A DNA stretch of 64,000 nt from an uncultured Lachnospiraceae bacterium (GCA_947631625.1 CANRMA010000009.1:1-64000); one strand, 5' to 3'. Positions 21,501 through 31,305 are shown, counted from the stretch's first letter. Numbers and translations: made by a program. Notes: generated by a model from the sequence alone, not told the origin.

Positions 21501-21707
21501 GGCGATTGCGAAACTCTCTCTCAACGTATATTGATTGTACATATTTAACAAACACCATTGCAGGCGCTCTGAGCCTACCGGTTCTTAGGCTGCGTATTTT
21601 GCAGCCTTAGTACCGCTGTAAGGCTCAATGCAGCGCAAGCGTGCCTGCAAGGTTTTGTTAAATTTGTACAATCTCGATAACGTATATCATGGTTTTGCAA
21701 TTGCCTA
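21501..21707 (+). mobile_element. Palindromic MITE-like element, copy A (207 bp)
   Basis: Terminal inverted ends GGCGATTGCGAAAC / GGTTTTGCAATTGCC; nested inverted repeats; shares extended similarity with 21872-22079 and 37293-37498. Confidence 0.75.
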
Positions 21708-21871
21708 ATAAGGGTTTAATATAATGAGGTATAGTGTTTAATATATTATGAAGTATAATATTAATATACATGTTTTCTAAGATGATTAATGTTATTTATA
21801 ATATGCCCACAAAGTATAAAAGTGAATATTTGGCTTGTCCGGGCAGATTTGCTTGGATATAATATTTTTAA

Positions 21872-22079
21872 TTAGTGATTGCAAAACTTTCTCAACGTAT
21901 ATTGATTGTGCAGATTTAACAAACACCATTGCAGGCGCTCTGAGCCCGCCGGTGCTTAGGCTGCGTATTTTGCAGCCTTAGCACCGTTGCGTGGCTCAAC
22001 GCAGCGAAAGCGGCCTGCAAAGGTTTTGTTAAATCTGCACAATCTCGAAGACGTGCATCAGCGTTTTGCAATTGTCTGG
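21872..22079 (+). mobile_element. Palindromic MITE-like element, copy B (208 bp)
   Basis: 20-bp perfect arms GATTGTGCAGATTTAACAAA (21904-21923) / TTTGTTAAATCTGCACAATC (22025-22044); core hairpin 21950-21986; flanked by ATATTTTTAA at 21862-21871 and 22080-22089. Confidence 0.75.
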
Positions 22080-22112
22080 ATATTTTTAAAACTCAAAGGA
22101 TGATATTGACCG

Positions 22113-22865
22113 ATGGATAAAGAAGCGTTTGAACAGGCAAAATTGAAAGTGCTGCTTGACCGGCATGAGCCGCAGGGCTTCGGAACACTGCAGGAAAAGA
22201 CCGTACATGCCGTGATGAAGCTTTATTATGAACCTGATATCGATTATCATGAGGTGCCGGTGGAAGGATATATAGCGGATATATATAAAAATGGACATAT
22301 AATAGAGATCCAGAACGGGAATTTTAACAGACTCAGGGAAAAACTTAAGACCTTTTTACCATTATATAAAGTTACGGTGGTATTTCCGATTCCGCACAAC
22401 AGATGGCTCATATATATTGATGAAGAAAGCGGAGAGTTATCGAAAAAACGTAAATCTCCTGTGACCGGCAGCGTATACAGCGCATTTCCTGAACTCTATA
22501 AGATTAAAGAATTTTTAGGACATCCCAATCTTTCTTTTTCGTTTCCGTTGGTCGATATGGACGAATATCGTCTGTTGCCCCGAAGCGCCGGTTCTAAAAC
22601 AAAAGGCAGGGGCAAAAAACGCGGGAGCAGATATGACAGGATGCCGCTTGAACTTTATGATGAAATAAATTTTGAGCGGCCGGAAGATTTTGTGCAGGTT
22701 ATACCGATAGAGCTAAACGGGCAGTTTACGGTAAAGGAATTTGCGGCGGCGGCCCATATTCATAGGGATTATGCGCAGATAACGCTGCATATACTGAATC
22801 ATATGGAACTGGTAAAGAGAGCAGGCAAACGGTCCAGAGAGTATCTGTACGAGGTAATAGATTAG
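22113..22865 (+). CDS. Uncharacterised protein, possible PD-(D/E)XK-like nuclease core with C-terminal wHTH-like segment
   Basis: YHEVPVEGYIADIYKNGHIIEIQNGNFNRLREKLKTFLPLYKVTVVFP resembles a D...ExQ restriction-fold core; C-terminal FTVKEFAAAAHIHRDYAQITLHILNHMELVKRAGKR resembles a wHTH. Confidence 0.6.
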   Translation: MDKEAFEQAKLKVLLDRHEPQGFGTLQEKTVHAVMKLYYEPDIDYHEVPVEGYIADIYKNGHIIEIQNGNFNRLREKLKTFLPLYKVTVVFPIPHNRWLIYIDEESGELSKKRKSPVTGSVYSAFPELYKIKEFLGHPNLSFSFPLVDMDEYRLLPRSAGSKTKGRGKKRGSRYDRMPLELYDEINFERPEDFVQVIPIELNGQFTVKEFAAAAHIHRDYAQITLHILNHMELVKRAGKRSREYLYEVID

Positions 22866-22933
22866 TTTGGATTTTTCACCTTTGCATTTTTTCAAATTTA
22901 TGGTAAAATGTTCATTAATGTTGATGGAAAGGC

Positions 22934-24868
22934 ATGGTTATTTTTATGTCCAAAGAAAATGCGTATAACGCCTCAAGCATTAAAGTCCTGGAGGGACTGG
23001 AAGCTGTCAGAGTGAGACCGGGGATGTATATCGGAAGCGTCTCAACTAAGGGGCTTAATCACTTAATATACGAAATCGTTGATAACGCGGTGGACGAGCA
23101 TCTTGCGGGCTTTTGCAATAATATATATGTGACGCTTGAGGCTGACGGTTCCGCAACCATAGAAGATGACGGGCGCGGTATTCCGGTGGGTATGCATGAA
23201 AAAGGTATTAGCGCGGAGAGGCTTGTGTTCACAACGCTGCATGCGGGCGGCAAGTTTGATAATGAGGCATATAAGACAAGCGGCGGTCTGCATGGCGTGG
23301 GTTCGTCCGTCGTCAACGCGCTTTCGGAATGGCTGCATGTAACGGTTAAAACGGAAGGTTATATTTATGAAGATAAATATGAACGCGGCGTGCCGGCGCT
23401 TGAGCTTAAGAACGGACTTTTGCCTGTTATAGGCAAAACCAAAGAGACCGGGACGAAGATTACTTTTATGCCTGACGATACTATCTTCGACAAGACCAGA
23501 TTTAAGGAGGATGACGTTAAGAGCCGTCTGCATGAAACGGCTTATCTTAATCCGGCCCTTACCATTATTTTTGAAGATAAAAGAAAAGAAGAAACGGAGC
23601 ATGTCGAATTTCATGAACCGGAAGGAATAGTGGGCTTTGTAAAGGATATGAATAAGTCCAAGGAAACCATTCATGACGTTATTTATTTTCAGGGTGAAGC
23701 TGAAGGGATAACTGTGGAAGGCGCGTTCCAGTATGTTAATGAGTTTCATGAGAACGTGCTTGGTTTTTGCAATAATATATATAATGTCGAGGGCGGAACG
23801 CATCTTACCGGCTTTAAGACTATGTTTACCAACATAATAAATACTTACGCCAGAGGGCTTAACATACTTAAGGAAAAGGATATCAACTTCACAGGAGCCG
23901 ATGTGAGAAACGGAATGACCGCCGTTATCTCGATCAAGCACCCTGATCCCAGATTTGAAGGTCAGACCAAGACCAAGTTGGATAATCAGGACGCGGCCAA
24001 GGTGGTCTCCAAGGTTACGGGTGATGAGGTTGTACGTTATTTTGACAAACATCTTGACGATTTAAAGAATATAATAGGCTGCGCCGAAAAAGCGGCCAAA
24101 ATCCGTAAAGCAGAGGAAAAAGCCAAGACCAATATGCTTACCAAGCAGAAGTTTTCCTTTGATTCAAACGGAAAGCTCGCTAACTGCGAGTCTAAAGACC
24201 CTTCAAAGTGCGAAATATTTATAGTGGAGGGTGATTCCGCGGGAGGCAGCGCCAAATCGGCCAGAAACCGTATGTATCAGGCGATCCTGCCTATTCGCGG
24301 TAAAATATTGAATGTCGAAAAGGCCAGTATCGACAAGGTTTTGGCAAATGCGGAAATAAAGACGATGATATACGCTTTTGGCTGCGGTTTTTCTGAAGGC
24401 TACGGCAATGATTTTGACATATCCAAACTTCGCTATGATAAAATTATAATCATGGCGGATGCCGATGTGGACGGCGCGCATATTTCCAATCTGCTGCTCA
24501 CTCTGTTTTACAGATTTATGCCTGAGCTTATCTATGAGGGACATGTTTATATAGCAATGCCGCCTCTTTATAAGGCTATGCCTTCAAAGGGCAGGGAAGA
24601 GTATCTGTATGACGATAAAGCGTTGGAAAAATATCGTAAGACCCACAAAGGGCCTTTTACGCTGCAAAGATATAAGGGGCTTGGGGAAATGGACGCGGAT
24701 CAGTTGTGGGAGACTACGCTTGACCCGGATACCAGACTGCTTAAGCTTGTGGAAATAGAAGATGCGCGTATGGCGTCGGAGGTTACGGAAATGCTTATGG
24801 GAACAGACGTTCTCCCCCGTAAGGAGTTTATTTACCACCATGCGCAGGACGCGGAGTTGGATATATAG
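22934..24868 (+). CDS. parE: Type IIA topoisomerase ATPase subunit (topoisomerase IV subunit B-like)
   Basis: GHKL: EIVDNAVDEHLAG, DDGRGIPVGMHEKG; TOPRIM: EGDSAGGSAKSARNR, DADVDGAHI. ATG at 22946 also possible. Confidence 0.85.
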   Translation: MVIFMSKENAYNASSIKVLEGLEAVRVRPGMYIGSVSTKGLNHLIYEIVDNAVDEHLAGFCNNIYVTLEADGSATIEDDGRGIPVGMHEKGISAERLVFTTLHAGGKFDNEAYKTSGGLHGVGSSVVNALSEWLHVTVKTEGYIYEDKYERGVPALELKNGLLPVIGKTKETGTKITFMPDDTIFDKTRFKEDDVKSRLHETAYLNPALTIIFEDKRKEETEHVEFHEPEGIVGFVKDMNKSKETIHDVIYFQGEAEGITVEGAFQYVNEFHENVLGFCNNIYNVEGGTHLTGFKTMFTNIINTYARGLNILKEKDINFTGADVRNGMTAVISIKHPDPRFEGQTKTKLDNQDAAKVVSKVTGDEVVRYFDKHLDDLKNIIGCAEKAAKIRKAEEKAKTNMLTKQKFSFDSNGKLANCESKDPSKCEIFIVEGDSAGGSAKSARNRMYQAILPIRGKILNVEKASIDKVLANAEIKTMIYAFGCGFSEGYGNDFDISKLRYDKIIIMADADVDGAHISNLLLTLFYRFMPELIYEGHVYIAMPPLYKAMPSKGREEYLYDDKALEKYRKTHKGPFTLQRYKGLGEMDADQLWETTLDPDTRLLKLVEIEDARMASEVTEMLMGTDVLPRKEFIYHHAQDAELDI

Positions 24869-24897
24869 ATGACTATTATTTAAACAGGGGTTAGGAT

Positions 24898-27138
24898 ATG
24901 GCGGAAGATAGGATAATTAAAACGGAATATTCCGACGTTATGCAGAAATCTTTTATAGATTATGCCATGAGCGTAATAATAGCAAGGGCGCTGCCTGATG
25001 TGCGCGACGGACTTAAGCCCGTACAGAGAAGAACTCTTTATGATATGTATGAGCTTGGCATACGTTACGACAGGCCGTACCGTAAGTCGGCGCGTATAGT
25101 CGGCGATACTATGGGTAAATATCATCCTCATGGCGACAGCTCCATTTATGATGCGCTTGTTGTTATGACACAGGATTTTAAGAAGGGACTTCCCTTAATA
25201 GACGGGCATGGTAATTTCGGAAATATCGAAGGCGACGGCGCCGCTGCAATGCGTTATACCGAGGCGAGGCTTGAGCGTATTACGCAGGAAGCTTTTCTGG
25301 CGGATCTGGACAAAGATGTCGTTGATTTTATGCCGAATTTTGACGAAACGGAGAAAGAACCCAGTGTGCTTCCGGTCAAGATACCTAATCTTTTGATAAA
25401 CGGCTCGGAAGGCATAGCAGTCGGTATGGCGACCAATATACCGCCGCACAACATGGCAGAGGTAATAAATGCGACCAAAGCTTATATGCAGGACGAAAAC
25501 ATCTCTACAAGAGAACTTATGCGCTATATAAAAGGTCCGGATTTTCCAACAGGCGGTATCGTCATAAATAAGGACGAGCTGCTTGATATATATGAAACGG
25601 GTGTGGGTAAGATCAAAATCCGGGGTAAGGTAGAGGAAGAAAAAGCCAAAGGCGGCAGAGTAAATCTTGTAATTACCGAAATACCGTATACTATGATAGG
25701 AGCCAATATCGGCAAGTTTTTAATGGATGTGGCAAGCCTTGCGGAGACTAAAAAGACTCAGGATATAGTTGACATAACTAATCAGTCTTCCAAAGAAGGC
25801 ATACGCATAGTCATAGAGCTAAGAAAAGACGCGGATGTTGAGAATTTCAAAAATCTTTTATATAAGAAAACCCGTCTGGAAGATACTTTCGGGGTAAATA
25901 TGCTGGCGATTGCCGACGGAAGACCGGAAACCATGGGCCTAAAGCAGATCATCAAGGCCAATGTGGATTTCAGTTTTGAGATAACGACGAGAAAGTATAA
26001 AAACTTACTTGAAAAAGAACTTGAGAAAAAAGAAATTCAGGAAGGACTTATAAAAGCCTGCAATGTTATCGACCTTATAATAGAGATACTGCGCGGCTCC
26101 AAAGACAGAAATATGGCCAAGGCCTGTCTGGTTGAAGGTAAAACGGACGGGATAAAGTTCAGGTCCAAAGAGTCAAAGGTTATGGCCGAGCAGCTTCTTT
26201 TTACCGAAAAACAGGCTAATGCCATACTGGAGATGCGTCTGTATAAGCTGATTGGTCTGGAGATAGAGGCCCTTATCAATGAGCATGAGGACACTATGGC
26301 CAATATCTACCGCTATGAAGATATATTGGCAAGACGGGATTCCATGGCGCAGGTCATCATAAATGAGCTGGATGAGATAAAAGAGACTTATGGGCGCAAG
26401 AGAAGGACGCAGATCACTAATGCGCAGGAGGCCGTATATGTTGAGAAACAGGCTGAAGAAATGGACATAGTCTTTCTTATGGACAGGTTCGGCTATGCCA
26501 GAACCATAGATCTGCAGACATTTGAACGCAATAAAGATAATATTTATGCTGAAAACCGTTATGTATTTCAATGCAAAAATACGGGCAAGGTATGCCTGTT
26601 TACCAATACGGGACAGCTTCATACCATAAAAGCCATGGATATTCCTTTTGGAAAATTCAGGGACAAGGGTATTCCCGTTGATAATATAAGCAACTATGAT
26701 TCTGCCAAAGAAAGCATAATCTATGCGGCAAGCCAGACCGACTTGAATCTATACAGGGTGATATTCGCCACCAAGCAGGCGATGCTTAAGATAGTGGACG
26801 GCGGAGAATTTGACGTAGCCAAGAAAACCGTCGCGGCAACCAAGCTGCAGGATGATGACGAGGTTGTGAGCGTAGCAGTATACAAAGAACAGCATAATAT
26901 AATCCTCCAATCCAAAGACGGCTACTTTTTAAGATTTGCGGTTTCGGATATACCGGAGAAGAAAAAGGCCGCAGTCGGTGTGCGGGGAATGAAGCTGGGC
27001 GCGGGAGACTTCATAGAAGAAGTATATTATACTAAGAATACCGACGATTCCGTTATAGAGTATAAAGAAAAGACGATCGAGTTAAACAAACTTAAACTCG
27101 GAAACCGCGATACCAAAGGAGTAAAGGTCAGGGTATAA
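24898..27138 (+). CDS. parC: Type IIA topoisomerase breakage-reunion subunit (topoisomerase IV subunit A-like)
   Basis: SVIIARALPDVRDGLKPVQRR, YHPHGDSSIYDALV, DGDGAAAMRYTEARL; no obvious GyrA-box QRRGGxG. Confidence 0.85.
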   Translation: MAEDRIIKTEYSDVMQKSFIDYAMSVIIARALPDVRDGLKPVQRRTLYDMYELGIRYDRPYRKSARIVGDTMGKYHPHGDSSIYDALVVMTQDFKKGLPLIDGHGNFGNIEGDGAAAMRYTEARLERITQEAFLADLDKDVVDFMPNFDETEKEPSVLPVKIPNLLINGSEGIAVGMATNIPPHNMAEVINATKAYMQDENISTRELMRYIKGPDFPTGGIVINKDELLDIYETGVGKIKIRGKVEEEKAKGGRVNLVITEIPYTMIGANIGKFLMDVASLAETKKTQDIVDITNQSSKEGIRIVIELRKDADVENFKNLLYKKTRLEDTFGVNMLAIADGRPETMGLKQIIKANVDFSFEITTRKYKNLLEKELEKKEIQEGLIKACNVIDLIIEILRGSKDRNMAKACLVEGKTDGIKFRSKESKVMAEQLLFTEKQANAILEMRLYKLIGLEIEALINEHEDTMANIYRYEDILARRDSMAQVIINELDEIKETYGRKRRTQITNAQEAVYVEKQAEEMDIVFLMDRFGYARTIDLQTFERNKDNIYAENRYVFQCKNTGKVCLFTNTGQLHTIKAMDIPFGKFRDKGIPVDNISNYDSAKESIIYAASQTDLNLYRVIFATKQAMLKIVDGGEFDVAKKTVAATKLQDDDEVVSVAVYKEQHNIILQSKDGYFLRFAVSDIPEKKKAAVGVRGMKLGAGDFIEEVYYTKNTDDSVIEYKEKTIELNKLKLGNRDTKGVKVRV

Positions 27139-27195
27139 AAGCCTGCGTTTTTTCTGTCAGGGATTGGCAGGCTGATTAAGAATGGGGGTATTGGT

Positions 27196-27750
27196 ATGCG
27201 TGTTATTGCGGGCAGGGCAAGAAGCCTCAGATTAAAAACGCCTAAGGGTATGGATACAAGACCTACCACAGACCGTATAAAAGAGACATTATTTAATATG
27301 CTGCAGCCTTATATACCTGACTGCATATTTATAGACTTATTTAGCGGGAGCGGCGGCATAGGCATAGAGGCCTTGAGCAGGGGCGCCAGACATGCCTATT
27401 TTGTGGAAAATGATAAAAATGCTGTCGAATGCATACTGGATAACCTTAAGTTCACAGGTTTTATTAATGAAGCCACAGTTTTACGCCGGGACGCCATAAG
27501 CGCGCTTTCGGGCATACATGAAAAAGAAACGGGTGTTATTTTTATGGACCCGCCGTATGGAAAAGATTATGAAAAGCAGGCGCTTTCAGTATTAAAAGAA
27601 ATGCCCTATGTGACGAAAGACACATTGATAGTGGTTGAAGCTTTGCTTGATACGGATTTTGTATATACAAGTGAGCTTGGATATGATATTGTAAAAGATA
27701 AGCGGTATAAGACCAATAAGCATGTTTTTTTAAAACGCAGGATAAATTAA
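27196..27750 (+). CDS. rsmD: 16S rRNA (guanine(966)-N(2))-methyltransferase
   Basis: MRVIAGRARSLRLKTPKGMDTRPTTDRIKETLFNML; FMDPPYGKDYE; precedes coaD. Confidence 0.93.
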   Translation: MRVIAGRARSLRLKTPKGMDTRPTTDRIKETLFNMLQPYIPDCIFIDLFSGSGGIGIEALSRGARHAYFVENDKNAVECILDNLKFTGFINEATVLRRDAISALSGIHEKETGVIFMDPPYGKDYEKQALSVLKEMPYVTKDTLIVVEALLDTDFVYTSELGYDIVKDKRYKTNKHVFLKRRIN

Positions 27751-27808
27751 GAAGCTGTAACATTTTGCGATAAGCTGATATTTTTGGTAATATGAGGGGA
27801 ATGAGTAT

Positions 27809-28297
27809 ATGAAAAGAGCGATTTATCCGGGCAGTTTTGACCCGGTTACATTCGGACATCTGGATGTGATCAAGAGGGCTTCGGAGATTTTTGACGAGCT
27901 TATAGTGAGCGTATTGAATAATAACGTAAAGACTCCATTGTTTTCTGTGGAAGAACGTGTTAAAATATTAGAGGAAGCGACAAAAGACATGCCTAATGTA
28001 AAGGTGGATTCTTTCAGCGGGCTTTTGATAGATTATGCCAGGAGCAAAGGCGTTCATGTGGCAATTAGGGGGCTGCGCGCCATAACGGACTTTGAATATG
28101 AGCTCCAGATAGCGCAGACTAACCGGAAGCTTTCGGACGGCGGACTGGATACCGTTTTCCTCACTACAAGTCTTGAATATGCCTATTTAAGTTCCTCAAG
28201 CGTTAAGGAGATAGCAAGCTTTAACGGGGATATATCACAGTGTGTTCCGGATTTCGTAGGAAAACTGGTCTATGAAAAATTTGGTCATGTAAGATAG
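27809..28297 (+). CDS. coaD: Pantetheine-phosphate adenylyltransferase
   Basis: [40 protein letters not shown]. Confidence 0.96.
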   Translation: MKRAIYPGSFDPVTFGHLDVIKRASEIFDELIVSVLNNNVKTPLFSVEERVKILEEATKDMPNVKVDSFSGLLIDYARSKGVHVAIRGLRAITDFEYELQIAQTNRKLSDGGLDTVFLTTSLEYAYLSSSSVKEIASFNGDISQCVPDFVGKLVYEKFGHVR

Positions 28298-28305
28298 GAG
28301 TAAAT

Positions 28306-28920
28306 ATGAGCAGTAAGATCGAACAGTTAATTGATGAGATTGAGGATTATATTGACGGATGTAAGTATGTAGCGCTTTCCAAGACTAATATCAGCGTCAA
28401 TAAAGAGGAGATTGATGAGCTTTTGAGAGAACTTCGCATGAAGACTCCGGACGAGATAAAGCGTTATCAGAAGATCATTTCCAATAAAGAGGCTATTCTC
28501 AATGACGCCCGCTCCAAAGCGGAAGCTATAATAAATGAGGCTACGGTACATACCAATGAACTCATAAACGAGCATGAGATCATGCAGCAGGCTTATGCGC
28601 AGGCCAATGAAGTAGTTACGCTTGCGGCTCATCAGGCTCAGGAGATACTTGATGCGGCCACGACCGAGGCTAATAATATGAAGGCTTCCGCAATGCAGTA
28701 TCTTGATGATATGCTCGCCAATCTGGAAAATATAATGACTACCACGCTGAACAGCGCGGCGGCCCATTATGAGAATTTCTATTCCACGATAAACGGATAT
28801 AATGAGATAGTCAAGTCTAACCGCGCCGAATTAAAGCCGCAGGAGGTTGACGAACTGTTAAAGGAAGTTGATTATGACGACCGCGCCGAGGAAGCCATAA
28901 ATCTGGATTTATTGCAGTAA
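28306..28920 (+). CDS. Coiled-coil protein resembling V-type ATPase subunit/ATPase-associated proteins
   Basis: Long helical EAILNDARSKAEAIINEATVHTNELINEHEIMQQAYAQANE; common neighbour of coaD in Clostridia. Confidence 0.6.
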   Translation: MSSKIEQLIDEIEDYIDGCKYVALSKTNISVNKEEIDELLRELRMKTPDEIKRYQKIISNKEAILNDARSKAEAIINEATVHTNELINEHEIMQQAYAQANEVVTLAAHQAQEILDAATTEANNMKASAMQYLDDMLANLENIMTTTLNSAAAHYENFYSTINGYNEIVKSNRAELKPQEVDELLKEVDYDDRAEEAINLDLLQ

Positions 28921-28937
28921 GAAAGGCTGAATGATAT

Positions 28938-30374
28938 ATGTTTCAAAATTTCATAATAAGCTGGTTTCGAAGGGAAGCCGGCTTATTATTTTTCACAATA
29001 AGGAAAAGTCTGCCGGTATTTCTTGCGGCAGCTGTGTTTTTGGGCTGCGCTGCCGACGGTGGTATGGTTTATGCGTCGGAACCGGAAGCGGAGACGCAGG
29101 ATGAAGTAGTAGTTGTTATTGATGCCGGACATGGCGGCGAGGATATGGGCGCAATGTACGGCGGCTTTGTCGAAAAGGACATGACGCTTGCGGTTGCAAG
29201 ATCGATGCAGGAAGAACTTGAAAAGTATGACGGCATAAAAGTCTTGCTGACAAGGACTAAAGATACGGCCATGTCGCTTGAAGAGCGGTGTGAATATGCC
29301 AAAAACGCAGGAGCGGACTTTTTCTTCTGTATACATTTTAATGTATCTCAGAACCATGACCTTTTCGGATCGGAAGTATGGATCTCGGCGTTTGGAGAAG
29401 AATACAGCAAGGGCTATGCTTTCGCGGATATAGAAATGGGGCTGCTTGAAAGTCTGGGTTTGTATTCGCGGGGCATTAAAACAAGGCTGAATGACTCCGG
29501 CACTGATTATTACGGGGTAATACGCTATTCTACGAAAAACGGTATGCCGAGCGCGCTTATCGAGCATTGCCATTTTGACAATGAAAATGACAGTTCTTTT
29601 TGCGACGGCAATGAAGATCTTGAGAAGCTTGGAAAACTGGATGCGGAGGCTGTTGCGAAATATTTTGGGCTTAAGTCTGACGTACTCGGTAAAGATTATG
29701 GTAATTTTGAAAAAGTTGAAGTGAGCATACCCTCCGTTGCGGTAAGTCCCGATACGAGCGCGCCGGATGTATGTATTATAGAGCTTGTGAAGCAGAATGA
29801 ACAAAGCGGCGAGATCACATTAAATTTATCCGCAGCCGATTACGACAGTGAAATGTTATATTATTCATACAGTTATGACGGCGGTGAAACTTTTTCGGAG
29901 CTGAAAAAATGGCCCGATAAGACTCGGGATACTTTTGATTTTACTTTTAAGGCGCCTTCCGGAATTATACCCAAAGTGCTTGTAAATGCATATAACGGTT
30001 ATGATCTTTATACCACGAGCAATGAGCTTGGGCTCGCTTCGGTAAGCTACGGATCGGATGAAGAGTCCGATAACGAAACAGAAGGCAACGCGAATGAAAT
30101 GACTGATCCGGTCAATGGCAGTGGAGATACATCTGTGGAAACATCGGGTATGGGCATATTATCTGTATCAGGCAATCAATCCGCAGATAGTCGCGGCGGC
30201 AATAGCTTGACTAATTCGGTCAATAGCTCCGAAGAGAATGAACCGCCGACAGTGGCTTATTTTATGAAGGTGTGTCTGGTCTGTATCATTGTCATTCTTG
30301 CCATGATATGGTCGGTGCTTTTGGTCATAAAAAGGCAGAAGCGGAAGAGGAAAAGACGCAGAACAGGTAAATGA
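28938..30374 (+). CDS. N-acetylmuramoyl-L-alanine amidase (Amidase_3) with C-terminal TM segment
   Basis: VVVIDAGHGGEDMGAMYGGFVEKDMTLAVA, FFFCIHFNVSQNHD, SALIEHCHFDNENDSSF; C-terminal helix plus KRQKRKRKRRR. Confidence 0.88.
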   Translation: MFQNFIISWFRREAGLLFFTIRKSLPVFLAAAVFLGCAADGGMVYASEPEAETQDEVVVVIDAGHGGEDMGAMYGGFVEKDMTLAVARSMQEELEKYDGIKVLLTRTKDTAMSLEERCEYAKNAGADFFFCIHFNVSQNHDLFGSEVWISAFGEEYSKGYAFADIEMGLLESLGLYSRGIKTRLNDSGTDYYGVIRYSTKNGMPSALIEHCHFDNENDSSFCDGNEDLEKLGKLDAEAVAKYFGLKSDVLGKDYGNFEKVEVSIPSVAVSPDTSAPDVCIIELVKQNEQSGEITLNLSAADYDSEMLYYSYSYDGGETFSELKKWPDKTRDTFDFTFKAPSGIIPKVLVNAYNGYDLYTTSNELGLASVSYGSDEESDNETEGNANEMTDPVNGSGDTSVETSGMGILSVSGNQSADSRGGNSLTNSVNSSEENEPPTVAYFMKVCLVCIIVILAMIWSVLLVIKRQKRKRKRRRTGK

Positions 30375-31305
30375 TCGCTGTAATTGCGGTCTGTATGCAT
30401 TTGTGCAGAAAATATTTACGAATGGACAGCCGTGTGTCCTTTATCATGCTGTAGGTCTGCGCCATACAGGAAAAACCGCCGAAAGGAAGCAGTATAAGTA
30501 TCATGTAAAGACCCGCGGCTCCCGTACGGCTTATTCCGCCTGTAATTTCAAGTATACAGCTGCTGAACGCCAGAAAATTATCGGGAAGCGCTTTAAACGG
30601 GATAAATAATATATTTAACAGGTTAAAAAACACCATGTAACCTCCGAGCCTTCCTATGCCGATAAGTCCCGACGTTATGGATTCATCTGTTGCTTTTAAT
30701 AAAGACGGGGGATCTATGCTGTATTGAGTGAAATTATTGTATGGCGCCGGGGCGGAAGTTGATCTATCCTTATGAAATTTATGTTTCAGAGACATAAATT
30801 TACTTAAAATCATGCCATAAATTAACGGTACGCCGTACATTATCATAAACGGAATATAATTGTGTGTTATATTGAGCGTGCTCATTACAAAACTTATAAA
30901 GTATATCGGGCCTATGTTATTACAGAATGCAAGCAGATATTCTCCTTCTTCTTCGGAGATCCTGCCCGCAAGGCAAAGTTCGCCTATAACTCTCGCGCCC
31001 ATTGGAAAACCACAGAGAAAGCCCATGAGGATGGCATAGGAACCGTTTGGCGAAGTTTTAAAGAGTTTATGAAAAACCGGATGAAAAAAGGCGGCAAAAC
31101 GTTCGGTCAGGTTCATTCTTACCATGATCCCCGAAAGTATCATGAACGGGAACAGGGCAGGCACCATTTTCTTAAACCATAAAATGAGACCGGTATAGGC
31201 ATATTCAAGAGACTGCGCGGGGTAGCGCAGAAGCAGGATAGTCAGATATAAGGCTAAAAGCGTAAAAAGCAGTTGTGTTGCAAGGTCGGCTGTTTTTTTT
31301 AACAT
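30325..31305 (-). CDS. Nucleoside-recognition (Gate) domain membrane protein, YlbJ-like
   Basis: FKKMVPALFPFMILSGIMVRMNLTERF, GFLCGFPMGARVIGELCLAG; ATG at 31305 preferred over 31392. Confidence 0.8.
   Translation of the reverse strand: MLKKTADLATQLLFTLLALYLTILLLRYPAQSLEYAYTGLILWFKKMVPALFPFMILSGIMVRMNLTERFAAFFHPVFHKLFKTSPNGSYAILMGFLCGFPMGARVIGELCLAGRISEEEGEYLLAFCNNIGPIYFISFVMSTLNITHNYIPFMIMYGVPLIYGMILSKFMSLKHKFHKDRSTSAPAPYNNFTQYSIDPPSLLKATDESITSGLIGIGRLGGYMVFFNLLNILFIPFKALPDNFLAFSSCILEITGGISRTGAAGLYMILILLPFGGFSCMAQTYSMIKDTRLSIRKYFLHKCIQTAITAIIYLFCVFSSSASAFL

Noticed and set aside
23063-24052. 329-aa antisense ORF opposite the parE-like gene
   Set aside because: Shadow ORF on the opposite strand of a strongly conserved gene; no recognisable domain and no independent RBS or promoter evidence.
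28986-29804. 272-aa antisense ORF opposite the amidase gene
   Set aside because: Low-complexity shadow ORF; the sense strand encodes clear Amidase_3 motifs.
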